Assembly (NCBI GenBank): GCA_958298945.1
Contig: OY282605.1
Location: 8,517,811-8,581,810 of the forward strand
Reading direction: 5' to 3'
Source: Atherix ibis
Taxonomy: Eukaryota; Arthropoda; Insecta; Diptera; Athericidae
DNA length: 64,000 nucleotides
Position 1 is the stretch's first letter, and each line of letters starts with the position of its first letter. A model generated the notes under the pieces. That model was not told the DNA's origin and did no database searches. It was given only the letters and a program-made list of their open reading frames with translations. The position numbers and the translations under genes were made by a program. This document shows, one piece after another, positions 22,931 through 34,342 of the stretch.

Positions 22931-25426
22931 TGCAAATTTAAAAATTAAAAATGAAATAATTTAACAAATAAAAATTTCAATAGAACAAAAAAAAATCATC
23001 CCATAAAAATCTAAAATATTTTATGATTAATAGCAAAAATGATTATTTAATTATTATTGTCTATGATCTGGCACGAAACCTTCAAACACACACAAAAAGT
23101 CTCCCAACAGACAGGCAGGTGAGCAATGTAATTATTACCTTAGATTCTACTAATAGCAATTTTGATACCTGTATTATACTCGTTCGTTCATGTGAATATG
23201 CGCTAAAGCAATTTACATGATTTTTTATTAGTTTTTAAATCGATTTTTTTTCTTTTACAAATTTTTTTTCTTCCCCTTTTAACGTTTTAGAAAGAGTTTT
23301 TTTTTTAATCTACTGTCATCAGTATTGACAACATCACATGCACTCTGATCGCACATAATATTTGAGTAAAATTTATTATTTTCCATATGTGTGTGTGTGG
23401 GGAGGTAAGGAGGGATTGGTCATAGTTAATGTCCAGTGCACATCATGTCATAATGTTTGGATTTAAAAATTTGATAAAAACTAAATGTTTTTTTCTGGTT
23501 GGAAGGGTTGGTGGGCAGAGGGGGGGGGGGGGTGAAGGTTTGTTAGAGATGGTATGATATATTATATGTTAGTCAATTACACGTTTTTGTATTTTTTCGA
23601 TATAATTTTGATTAATTTCTTATTCTAGTTTCGTGACCACTACTCACAGTACCCACACACTATATTGCATAGAAAAGACAACAAATTGAAAAGAAAAATG
23701 GTAACAACAATAAAAGTAATCAAGGTAAAAAAAAAAAAACCATAAATAAATCAACATTACTGTGCAATGCGTTATTTTGCATTTGGTAGGCTGGCAAATG
23801 ACCTATTATTCATCTAACAGTAAAGGATAAATAATTGCCTTTAACTATCGTACTTACTGTCAAAACGACTATCGACCAACTGACCGATAGAAAAAAGGAC
23901 GACTTCAATAGGACAACCGGTCAAATTTGATATTTGTCTCTATTCTAGTAAAATTTCCATCGAATTGAATATCGCTCATTATTAGAAATCGAAATAAATC
24001 GATTTATTTGCTAGTAAATCCAATCCAAAATGGGAAAAAAAATTACTTTATTCTTAAAAGGCCTACCCCCACTGATACGTTGAGTTGTCCTTAATAGTTT
24101 ACCACAATTTTTCTGTTGTAATCGACATAATTGAAATTTCCGATTTTCCTATTCATATTCATATTTTCATATGTGAAATGCTATAATTTACTTAAATAAT
24201 ATTATATATGGTAGAAGGGAAGCGAGGAGGGGTAACTGAATGCGTTTCATGAACCGAAAATGGAATGTTTTTGGTGTCCGATGGATGGCATATTTTTTTT
24301 TCGTCTTTTATTTAATTCACTACCTTTGACAATTTTCCCTTATGATTGAACACTTTGTGCTCAATTATTGGATTGATTGAATATATTTCTACCCTTATGA
24401 GACTATGTGTATGTCCCAAGAGTGCATATTAGATGGTAAAATTTTTTGTGTAGTTCAGACTGTTCAGTCCCACTCACCGTATTAGTACTTAATCAAGTAC
24501 GAGTGAGCAACATTTACTCAATCCATCCTCCAGCTCTATTTGGGCTAAAACAATTTTTTGTTGTAGAAAAAATAATCCATTCTCTATTCCATAACCAAAT
24601 TTCACCTACTCATGATTAATCCAACATTCCGTAAATGACTACCTGTCCATTGTTTAGAGTTCATATCACACTCTTTTAATAAGAATCGAAAGAAAAAACA
24701 CAACAACTAAAATCGATTTACTCATTATTATTATTATTATTATTGTAGTTCGATGGAACCTGCTTGCTTAACGTAAATATCACATGGAAAATATAAAAGT
24801 CGAATTCGAACTCAAGGTTCACCCACCACAAACAGTTAATTTTGAATTTTTTATAAACTTTCATCATATCGGAAAAAGGATTTTATTGAAAGTATGTGTA
24901 TTGGTTGAATCGATTCTCATCGAAAACCCCTATCCTTCCTACAGTGAGTAATTTTTAAAATTAATGTTTTTCTATTCCTTCTTGTTCTTTTTTTTTTTTT
25001 TGCAGCTCGCATCAATTTTTTGAAGGATTATTCGATAAATATATGGTCACACTTAGACATATCCGGTCAATTATCATTACATGAACTTTAATAGAAAATT
25101 CAAAAAGGACACAATCCATTAGGTGTCGTCCCCTTTTGAATTTCCATTTGTAGTGAGTGGCATGATATAAATATTTTTCATCACTAATATTAATCCAAAT
25201 GGAAGGTTTTTGGTCTTCTTACCATTAATTCACTAATTCAATATATCCTTTTGTTCATTTAGATCGAACCTATTTTTCTATTTTTATAATTAAACAATAA
25301 CGGAAAATATCTCCTTGTGGAGTGAGTTATTGTGTAATTTACGAAAGTAATTTAGTTTTTTCCCAATAGAGGACTAAATTGTATCTTTTCACAACCAACT
25401 TCACACTTAAGCCGCATAATCATATG
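22931..25426 (-). other. Intron sequence
   Basis: No gene. It contains a G run at about 23520-23532, a (TTA)n run at 24726-24746 and otherwise unremarkable AT-rich DNA. Confidence 0.45.
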
Positions 25427-25428
25427 TA

Positions 25429-26262
25429 CGAGGTCTGTTCAAAAAGCATCGCGAATTTTGAATTTCCGCGGGTTACATATATTCGATTTTTTTGTGGCGT
25501 TATGTTGGTCTCATGCTTATGCCGATAAGTTCGGCCATTTTGAATGTTCAATTAATATTTGACAGCTGCTTTGCTTGCATGTGTTTTGGCTCGTCTCCGA
25601 TTTTTGCCCATTCCAAAAAATGGATCAAAGAATCTGTATCAAATTTTGTGTGAAAAACAAAATTAATTACGCGGACGCATTCTGAATGTTGACTGTGGCA
25701 TTTGGTGAAGCTACCTTGGACCGAAACAATGTTTATCGGTGGTACAAAATGTTCCCAGAGGGCCGAGACCGAAACCTTCACATTCCATCGAATGTGAAGG
25801 TTTTGCTTACAGTTTTCTTCGATTACAGGGGCGTGTAACCCTTGCCACAGGGTAGAACGGTCAATAAGGAATATTACCTGCAAGTTATGCGCAAGTTGCG
25901 CGAAGCAATCCGCTAGAAACGCCCGGATTTGTGGAAGAACAAAAATTGGCTTTTGCCATTTTTGGCCAAAAACAAAACACTAATAATGACGCAGCCACCG
26001 TATTCCCCAGATCTGGCCCCCTGTGACTTTTTCTTGTTCCCGAAACTGAAGAGTCCCATGAAAGGACAACGCTACGCTACGATTGAGGAGATAAAGACGG
26101 CATCGAAGGAGGAGCTGAACAAGATCACAAAAAATGATTTTTTGAAGTGCTTCGAGAATTGGAAAAAACATTGGCATAAGTGTATAATATCTGGTTATAA
26201 ATAATTTTTGAAATAAACACAAAATTTGCGATATTTTTCAATACTTTTCAATAGGCTTGCTT
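25429..26262 (+). mobile_element. Mariner family B, internally deleted copy
   Basis: It starts after a TA with CGAGGTCTGTTCAAAAAG and carries the full 5' leader, the start of the coding region (VKNKINYADAF-like, MLTVAFGE) and then a large deletion. A small inverted duplication (AAACCTTCACATTC / its complement, 25772-25803) sits at the deletion junction. The C-terminal frame at 25929-26204 reads NWLLPFLAKN, PPYSPDLAPCDFFLFPKL and FLKCFENWKKHWHKC. The HHDNAPAH motif with the second catalytic Asp is absent because of an in-frame 42-nt deletion. The 3' terminus is degenerate, so the end is approximate. Confidence 0.8.
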
Positions 26263-26374
26263 GTTAAAAATTCTATTGATTCTGCACAGTAGTTTTTGGT
26301 TAATACCCTTTTAAATATAGAAAGTAAAAAACAGTATTTTCGGCTTATTTTACTTTTTTTACTATAGAAAAGAT

Positions 26375-27390
26375 AGAAATGCTATTCAAGCCGATGTCTA
26401 TGGAGAAGATGTGTTAAGTGAATGCCAGTGTAAAAACTAATTTGCAAAATTTCGATCCGGCAATTTTGATCTCGAAGATGCACCACATTAATAGAAGGAC
26501 ACAATAAAGGCATTAATTAATGAAAACCGGCGTATAACAACTCGTGAGATCGCTGAGAGATTAAATTTATCAAATACGACCATTCATAATCATTTGAAAC
26601 AGCTAGGTTTTATCTCAAAGCTCGACTTATGGGTTCCTCATGTTCTTACGAAAAAAATTTGTGCCGTCGCATTGACGTTTGTGATTTGCTTCTCGAACGC
26701 CAAGAAAATGACCCATTTTTGAAGCGTATCATCACTGGGGACGAGAAATGGGTTGTCTACAACAATGTTAAGCGCAAAATATCCTCTGAAGTAGAAAATA
26801 TGAACCGGCTCAAAGCATTTCGAAAGCCAATATTCATCAAAAAAAGGTTATACTATCTGTTTGGTGGGATTTCAAAGAAATCGTTTATTTTGAGCTTCTA
26901 CCGAGCAACACAACGATAAATTCTGAAGTGAACTGTCATTAGTTGAACAAATTGAATGATTCAATTAAAGAAAAAAGGGCCAGAATTGGTCAATAGGAAA
27001 GGTATTTTTAGAGCTCTGATCTCTAAAAAATACCTTTTTTTAGAGATCAGAGCTCTAAAAATACCTTTCCTATTGACCAATTCTGTGTTCCAACAGAACC
27101 ATATACAAATTTGACCACTCGGCAAAAACTTTTAGAGCTATGATGTGATACACTGTCACACCCACCATACTCTCCAAAAGTAGTACCTTCCGACTATCAT
27201 TTATTCCGGTCTGTACAAAATTTTTTTAGACGGTAAAACGTTAAATTCAAATGAGGAGGTCAAAATTTCACTTGGATCAGTTTTTTTGCCAGCAAAAAAC
27301 AAATATTTTATGAGCGTATAAAATTTTTTTATCAGAAAGATGGCGCAAAAGGTATTGGATCAGATTGGACAATATTTAATTGAATAAAAT
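26375..27390 (+). mobile_element. Mariner family C relic (irritans/Hsmar1-like)
   Basis: Plus-strand pieces in several frames: VYGEDVLSE, KALINENRRITTREIAERL, STIHNHLKQLGF, WVPHVLT, VCDLLLERQENDPFL, RIITGDEKWVVYNNVKRK (first Asp), WWDFKEIVYFELLPS, KRPELVNRKG, RPYTNLTTRQKL and PPYSPKVVPSDYHLFRS (third Asp). The order and the YHLFRS motif fit the irritans-type mariners that include Hsmar1. The second-Asp region (HHDN) is replaced by an inverted duplication. Terminal repeats were not identified, so the ends are approximate. It is a dead copy. Confidence 0.75.
26981..27085. repeat. Perfect 50-bp inverted duplication with 5-nt loop
   Basis: Bases 26981-27030 and 27036-27085 are exact reverse complements, separated only by TACCT. 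The arm begins CAGAATTGGTCAATAGG. The left arm starts within the PELVNRK codons of the family-C mariner, so the structure arose inside the transposon at the site where the second catalytic Asp codons should be. Confidence 0.95.
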
Positions 27391-29896
27391 ATGAATTCAC
27401 TATAAGAAAATTGTCTTTTATTTTTATAAAAAAAAAAAAAAACGAAATTACTTTACGAACAACCCAATATAAACGATTTTAACAATTTTTTTTTGGGTTA
27501 CAAACATTTGAACGGTTTTTTTTTATTAATTCAAATAGAATATGGAATTTGAATTTTCTATAATACCGTTATTAAGCTGTCCACATAGAGAATTTAACAA
27601 ATTGCCTAACAATAGGCACTACATGTAAATAAGTTAATTTCACACCTTACCTTAAGTGTTGAAAATTAATTCATTACATTTTTTTTCTCAATATAAATTA
27701 TTATCGAACAAATGGTGAACATTTCAAAATATACTTTATTAGAAAAAAGAAATTTTTTTTTTACCTAAAAATATTTCCTAACCTACAAATTTTAAATAAA
27801 AGTGGTGTTCCGATAAAAAGAAATACATTCAAAAAAAAAAAAAAGAAACAAAAATAACTTTGTTATTTATGATTATGCGAGGGTGTGATCTCATAAAAAA
27901 AAATCGCCCACATCATAAGAAAATTTTTTAAACTGATTCAGTCATGATTTTTTGGTTTCTTTTCCATCTTATAAATAAAAGAATTCCGAAGACAATTTTC
28001 CTATAGAAATTTGGGTATATTTTGAAAACTTTTTAAACTACAATATTATATAAAAAATAGGGAAAAACTATTATTTTTCTTCCCAATATTGATTTGAAAA
28101 TGTTGTCTAACAAAAAAAAGAGTAAGAAACAATTTTGCAATATTTTTTTGCATATTAAATCTTTTTTTTTAGAAGTACTCGTATAATATCCATTAGATAT
28201 TATTGAAAAGTTGAGTACAAATTGTTAATAATTGTGAAGAAAATAAATTTAGTTATGATAATAATTTCATTTAATTGATATTATTTGTTGAAGAAATATT
28301 CTAAATATATTTAGTGGTGGGGAATTTTTTGAAGATTTTTCTTTAAAAAACAAAATTCTTTTTCTACTTTTTAAAGGCACTTAAAATAAATGATTATTGC
28401 GCCAAACGGAAAATGAAGACTTTTTCTCCTTACGGAAATGAACGAAAAATTCCATCGTATGAAAATGCCAACAAGACAAATGACACATCTAAGAATATAT
28501 TTTGTTTCAAAAAATCCTCGTTTAAAAATGTTGTTTTAAATAAAAAAAAAACAAAAAATAATTAAGACGAGAGAAAAGAATGTTTTTTTCTTTTTTCTTT
28601 TTTTGGTTGGGGAAAAAACAACAACAACAACAAAGCATTTATCTCAAGAAAAACTAAAAAGAAAATTCTTTATGGCTAAAAATTCTTATTCTATACTAAA
28701 CTTGCTTGAAGATTTATTTCAATTCGTTTGAATTCGTTACGTTTTCGTGTCTCTTGGTTTTTGGATTGTCTGGGATTTCAAGATGAGTTGTGTTATTTTT
28801 AGTAAATCTTGTCTCTTTCGTTAGTTAATAATAATTCTTCTAATTATTATTATTCTTTTTTAAGTTCTCAAATTTAATTTCTAATATTAGATCTAATCAA
28901 ATTGAAAAAAACAAAAAAAAATGTTTCATAAGTATTGATGGTAAATGAGCAAGGGGGGAGAGGGGTAGAGGGAATATTTGCATTGAAATTCATATTGAAT
29001 GATTAAACCCTTAAAATGCTTTTGCCAAAAGACCAAAATTGTGTCGAATTTATTGTTTGTGTTGACTTGATATAATTTTTCAACTGCTGTTGTAGGGTTT
29101 TAATAAAAATATTCTCTGTGAACACTTAGCATATTATTGTCAACAGCTGATTGATTATGATGCCATGCTTGATTGTTGTACGTAAATAATAAGAAAGAAC
29201 CGAACAGAAATAATACAATTTTGTTCTTTACAATATTAATTTTTATTAAATTCTAGTATAATAACTATAATTTACACTATAAGTAAATAAGCCTAAATTG
29301 TATTAGTTTGAATTTTTATGTTCGTAATTCATATAAAGATTAAAAGAAAATTTAATGAAATATTCTCGACTTTATTGTTTTGTTAAAAATAAAAAGAGTC
29401 GGAAAAATTATTTTTAGATACAAAACGGACAAGATGAAGAGAAAAACACACATTCGAATTTTGAATGAGATTAAGATGGGACCCATTCGACAATGTTTAT
29501 GTATGTAGAGTGAAGTGAATGAGGAAAAAATATTCCGAAATAAAATTAACGAAAAAAGTCTAAAATTTTTTTTTTTTTTTTATTAAATAAAAATAATTTT
29601 CCAACGAGAATGATGGGGACAATATTTTGATAAAGACACAAAAAAAGGAAAAGAGGCATGATGGAAAATGGGGAAGGTAAGGAGAAGATAAGTGAAAAAG
29701 ACAAATTTTCCGATAGAGTTTGAAATGAGTCCGATGTTGGTTAGGTTTTAAGTGCTCCATCAAAGCTCTTTTCTGTCGTCGTCAACTTACCTAAAATTAT
29801 AAATAAACGAATGACAACTGTTCGCAATAACATCGAACATCCCATAGATCAACCAACCAATCCAACGTGTACAACGAACGACCAAGTCGTAATTTT
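27391..29896 (-). other. Intron sequence
   Basis: AT-rich with long A and T runs, an ACA repeat near 28618-28632 and a purine-rich patch at 29630-29700. No gene is supported. Confidence 0.45.
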
Positions 29897-30725
29897 CGAA
29901 TTCTTCTTTTTAGTTTATTTTTAAAAGTTTTCCTTAAAATTTTATAAAGAATTTTGTGTTTTTTTTTCTTCTCTTGATTTTCTATTTTGTATTACTTAAA
30001 ATCAAAAACGAAAAAAAAAACGTTGAAGAAAATTTTCTATTCGTCCATTTTGTTTTTATTCAAACAGTCTCAGTTGAATAGAAGTGTCCAATTTTAGAAT
30101 TTTCTAACTTGCTAGATTTATACTATTGGTTTTGTAGTTTAATTGAGATTTTTTTCAAAATATATTCTATAAGTTAATGAAATCTTTTAAGTACTAGTGG
30201 TTATTTTTTGTAATTTTGTTTATTAGCATTTAAGGTCATTGAGACAAGCATGAGGCTAATCAGTTTTATTGTAGGTTAGCAGCACCCAAAAAATCATCCT
30301 TTTTAGTTTTATGTACTTTTCGAAATCTTCTTTTTAGTTTATTTTTGAATTTTTTCTTAAAATTTTATAAAGAATTTTGTGTTTTTTTTATTTTATATTA
30401 CTTAAAAAAAAATCAAAAACGAAAAGAAACGTACAAGAAAATTCTCTATTCGTCCATTTTGTTTTTATTTACAGTCTCAGTTGAATGAAGTGTCCAATTT
30501 TAGAATTTTATCCTAATTGGTTTTGTAGTTTAATTGGGGAGCCTTTTACTGAGAAAAATATATTCTATAAGTTACCGAAATCTTTTAAGTATTAGTGGTT
30601 ATTTTAAATAACTTTTAATTATTTATTGATTAGCATGTATAAGGTCTTTGATACAAACATGAGGCTAATCAGTTTTATTGTGGGTAAGCAGCACCCCAAA
30701 AAATTATCTTTATTTAATTTTGTCT
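29897..30725. repeat. Tandem duplication, ~424-bp unit
   Basis: Two diverged copies start at CGAATTCTTCTTTTTAG (29897) and CGAAATCTTCTTTTTAG (30321). Both carry TTCGTCCATTTTGTTTTTAT, CAGTCTCAGTTGAAT, GTGTCCAATTTTAGAATTTT and GAGGCTAATCAGTTTTATTG in the same order. The unit is non-coding. Confidence 0.75.
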
Positions 30726-32529
30726 AAACACCAAAAAAAAAACGATTTTCTTTTTTAAAAAAATTGAGAAAATTTTCTTCTTATTTGATATACAAATAGA
30801 TATTTTTATAAGAAAATAATCAATAAATTCTTAGCTATTGACAAATTTCAAAATACAAAATCTGCTATTGCATTAAAAAATGTATTTTTGGATTCTTCTT
30901 TCTACAATAGAATACAGAATATAAAAATGTGAAGATTATTGTTAAAGAAATTTTTTTTTGGCCTGTCAAAACAATACTATAAAAATAATAAATGAATTGG
31001 ACTTGTTTTTAAATAATTACGCAGCTCTTAAAAGTAAAATTACATCAGCAAAATGTATCAACATAAATGTCACCACAGCCACTTGTGCTTAATTGTATGA
31101 AAATTGTTTATAAACAAAATAGCCATAAGCAAAATGTTTATAGATATTTATATATATACAGACTCCATCTGTTCGAATAATTCAAACTTAACTGTTCGAA
31201 AGAAGAAAACATTCGAAAAACTTTTCTCTTTATCGTCTCGTATAGAATTTTTCCATAAAAAAAAATGCAATAATAATAATAATAATAATACTCGTAATAA
31301 AATGAATATATTTTTAGCATAAGCAAAAGAAAACTTTTTCAAAAAAATATTTTTATAATATCAAAAGAGATATTTTAACGTAAATGTTCTCATGTTTATT
31401 TAAAGAAATGAAAATTTGCATGACAAAATTAATAAAATTAATATGAAATAAACCGATTTAAAATGATTTACGAAAAGTTTAAATTTAGGTTGATTTATTT
31501 TTATTTAATTTTTTTATTTTTTATATATATTAAGTTTATTATACTATTTGCTATCAAAGAAGAAATCTTCTTCTTTGATAGCAAATAGTATCACTTGTTT
31601 TTTTTTCTTTTTTGATTTTATATATCATACATTATTTTTTCTATAAACTTATTTAAAATATACAAAAAAAAAAACAACTATAACTTTTTATATTTATAGA
31701 AATGATTATCAAAATCTTGTAGTTTTTTACGAGAAATTTATTTGAAAAAAAAACCATTTAAACGTTTTATTTTTAAACAAGCTTTCTTTTAAAAAAGGAA
31801 TTGTGTCAGGGTTTCGTAAATTCTTTTGAAACTAAATTCTTTGATTTTTTTTCTTGAATTTACCAATTTCTCAATAGTTTATCAATAAATTTTTCGTTAT
31901 CTTTAATAAATTATTATGATGATTATGATAACTAAATTTAGTCCTCTGTTAAAATTACAGTTTTTAAGTGGGCAGAAAATAATTTGTAATAGAAATTTTC
32001 TCTTTAAGAAAATTCTATTTTATTATTGGTGATTTTCTTTAAGTGAATATATATTGTAGTATTTAAACTATCACCAAATTACATTTAAATAAGTGTACAG
32101 AAAATTTCTGACATTTATTTGAACGTTATTAAATTATATGATTTTCAGCTGCTCAAAAGTATTTTTCCAAAATCAATATACTCAAACCGCAGAGGAGATG
32201 CTTATTTTTGTTGTTGTTGTTGTTGTTTTCTTTTCTCTTCAAAATAGAAAAAGATATTTTATGCAATATTCTCCACTTGTGGTTGGGGCATTTATGATTA
32301 TATGTTAATAATATGTAATATTTTATTATCTTGTTGATATGCATTATATTATTATGATGATATTGAGTAAAATATTTTTGATTTTCTTGTTTTGGAATTT
32401 TTATCTTTCAAATATCATATCGAAAGGAGTAGTAGTAGTAGTAGTTCGAGTTGAAATATTTGTTATTATTTCTTAAAATCAAAATAATTATAAATATAAA
32501 AATACCAAAATTTTATACTTAATTTTCAA
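30726..32529 (-). other. Intron sequence
   Basis: No gene. It includes an AAT repeat at 31270-31289, a (TTG)n run at 32211-32227 and a (AGT)n run at 32428-32443, besides the hairpin listed separately. Confidence 0.45.
31541..31591. repeat. Perfect 24-bp inverted duplication with 3-nt loop
   Basis: ATACTATTTGCTATCAAAG plus AAGAA (31541-31564) is followed by ATC and then by its exact reverse complement (31568-31591). The 3-nt loop and lack of mismatches argue against a microRNA precursor. Confidence 0.9.
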
Positions 32530-32733
32530 CGATCTAAGATATTAAAAATTTTTTCGATGAAATACATACGTTAACGAAAAATGATTGAAATTTTACACTT
32601 AATTTTTAAATGCAATTACTGTCAACCTTTTTTTGAAATGATGCTAAAAATTTATTGTAACTAATATTATTTTGCTATAGCAAAATTAATTACCAAAATC
32701 ATTGTATAAAAATTGAAATAGAAAATTTATTTA

Positions 32734-34027
32734 CGTAGGCTACTATATATATTTCTGGCCTAGGCAACACTAAGTGTTGCCAGGTGCGATCTGACATTTC
32801 CATTGGAAAGTTTGACATTTTTTAGCATAAACGTACTCAGAACGTTTTGACGTACGACTATCATTTGTGTTGTTTACAGTGACTTGAAAAAATCAATTTG
32901 GCAAAAAAATGGAATTAACTCGTGAACATTTTCGTGCGATCATTTTTCACAACTTTCGACGTGGATTATCACGACAAGAGTGCATCGATGAACTTAAATC
33001 TTTGTATGGCTATGAAGCACCATCCTATAGCACTGTGAAAAACTGGTACAACGAATTCAATCGTGGCCGACGCTCGCTCAAAGACGAATTCCGTGAAGGT
33101 CGTCCAAAAACAGCCGTTGTTCCAGAAAACATCGATGCCGTACGTGAACTGATAATGCAAGACCGTCATGTGACATACCGTGAGATAGAGGCATGCCTAG
33201 GCATTTCTCCCACCAGCATACATTCGATATTGCATGAACACCTGGCCGTAAAAAAGGTTTGTTCTCGTTGGATCCCGCACAATTTGACAATCGCTCAAAA
33301 AAAGGCTCGTGTGGATTGGTGTAAAGAAATGCTGAAAAAATACGATCGCGGTGCTTCAAAAGACGTTTATAAGATCGTCACAGGTGACGAATCATGGATC
33401 TATGCGTATGAGCCCGAAACAAAACAGCAATCGACCGTGTGGGTCTTCCAAGACGAGTCAAATCCAACGAAAGTTGTTCGTGGAAGAAGCACTTCGAAGC
33501 AAATGGTCGCTTGTTTCTTTGGCAAAACTGGTCATGTGGCGACTGTTCCGCTTGTGCAACGTAGGACGGTCAATTCTGAGTGGTACACCACCATTTGTTT
33601 GCCTGAAGTCTTCGGAGAAATTCGAAAAACGAACAAGAGAAGTCGAATCATTGTGCACCATGACAATGCGAGCTCTCACACATCGGCTCAAACCAGCGCC
33701 TTTTTGACCGGACAAAACGTCGAATTGATGGGTCATCCTCCGTACAGCCCTGACTTGGCACCCAATGACTTCTTTTTATTCCCACACATCAAGAAAAAAA
33801 TGCGTGGTCAACGATTTTCGTCGCCAGAAGATGCTGTTGAAGCATTCAAAAACCATGTTTTGGAGGTGTCTCAATCGGAGTGGAAAAAGTGCTTCGAAAA
33901 TTGGTTTGAGCGCATGCAAAAGTGTATAAATCTTGATGGAGAATATTTTGAAAAACAATAAAACCTTTTTCGTTGATAAATATTCGCATTTTCATTATTA
34001 GGCCAGAAATATATATAGTAGCCCACG
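32734..34027 (+). mobile_element. Intact mariner transposon, copy 2 (1294 bp)
   Basis: TA duplications (32732-32733, 34028-34029) flank 29-bp inverted repeats (CGTAGGCTACTATATATA at the 5' end, CGTGGGCTACTATATATA read inwards at the 3' end). Length, TIR asymmetry, the single palindrome near the 5' end (32763-32781) and the transposase match copy 1 at 10580-11873, and all stretches I compared base by base were identical. The two copies form a 1.3-kb inverted pair about 21 kb apart. Confidence 0.97.
32909..33961 (+). CDS. Mariner (DD34D) transposase, intact, copy 2
   Basis: A 350-residue protein identical in sequence to that encoded at 10646-11698: N-terminal helix-turn-helix DNA-binding part, GDESW, HHDNASSHT and PYSPDLAPNDFFLFP catalytic motifs with DD34D spacing. 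The ATG is preceded by GGCAAAAAA, 175 nt inside the element. The TAA stop overlaps an AATAAA polyadenylation signal (33957-33962), leaving a short 3' part of 66 nt before the element ends, so the message may end within the element or just beyond. Here the gene lies on the strand opposite to the host gene whose intron contains it. Confidence 0.97.
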   Translation: MELTREHFRAIIFHNFRRGLSRQECIDELKSLYGYEAPSYSTVKNWYNEFNRGRRSLKDEFREGRPKTAVVPENIDAVRELIMQDRHVTYREIEACLGISPTSIHSILHEHLAVKKVCSRWIPHNLTIAQKKARVDWCKEMLKKYDRGASKDVYKIVTGDESWIYAYEPETKQQSTVWVFQDESNPTKVVRGRSTSKQMVACFFGKTGHVATVPLVQRRTVNSEWYTTICLPEVFGEIRKTNKRSRIIVHHDNASSHTSAQTSAFLTGQNVELMGHPPYSPDLAPNDFFLFPHIKKKMRGQRFSSPEDAVEAFKNHVLEVSQSEWKKCFENWFERMQKCINLDGEYFEKQ

Positions 34028-34342
34028 TACTAATAAATGGGAATTGACTTAGAAAAAAACACAAATGAAGTATGGCCATAATCGGCAGTGTTTGGAAAAA
34101 TCGGCAGAATTGAAAGTGCTTCACATAAACAGTCACTAAACCACGTGTCTTACACAAAGTTTTGATACAAATTCAATTTGAATATTTCCAAAAATTTTCA
34201 AATAGAAAAAGAAAACGTTATCATAAAAAGTTGTAATTAATTATTACCGTCGAAGTACTGCATTACAGTAACAATTCTCAGCTTTGCAATCGAATAATTA
34301 CAGCAATGGCGGCCAAATTGTAAATCGGCGTTCACACTGGCA

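Larger units (their letters stand above)
32530..34342. repeat. Dispersed repeat, copy 1, split by an intact mariner
   Basis: A left block (about 32530-32600: GATATTAAAAATTTTTTCG, ACGTTAACGAAAAATG) and a right block (34251-34342: CGAAGTACTGC, AATAATTACAGCAATGG, CCAAATTGTAAATCG) recur in the same order and orientation at 38632-39172. In this copy the 1294-bp mariner lies between the blocks. The repeat is non-coding and of unknown type. Confidence 0.55.

Noticed and set aside
31541..31591. Possible microRNA hairpin
   Set aside because: A perfect 24-bp stem with a 3-nt loop does not look like a pre-miRNA, which has a larger loop and mismatches.
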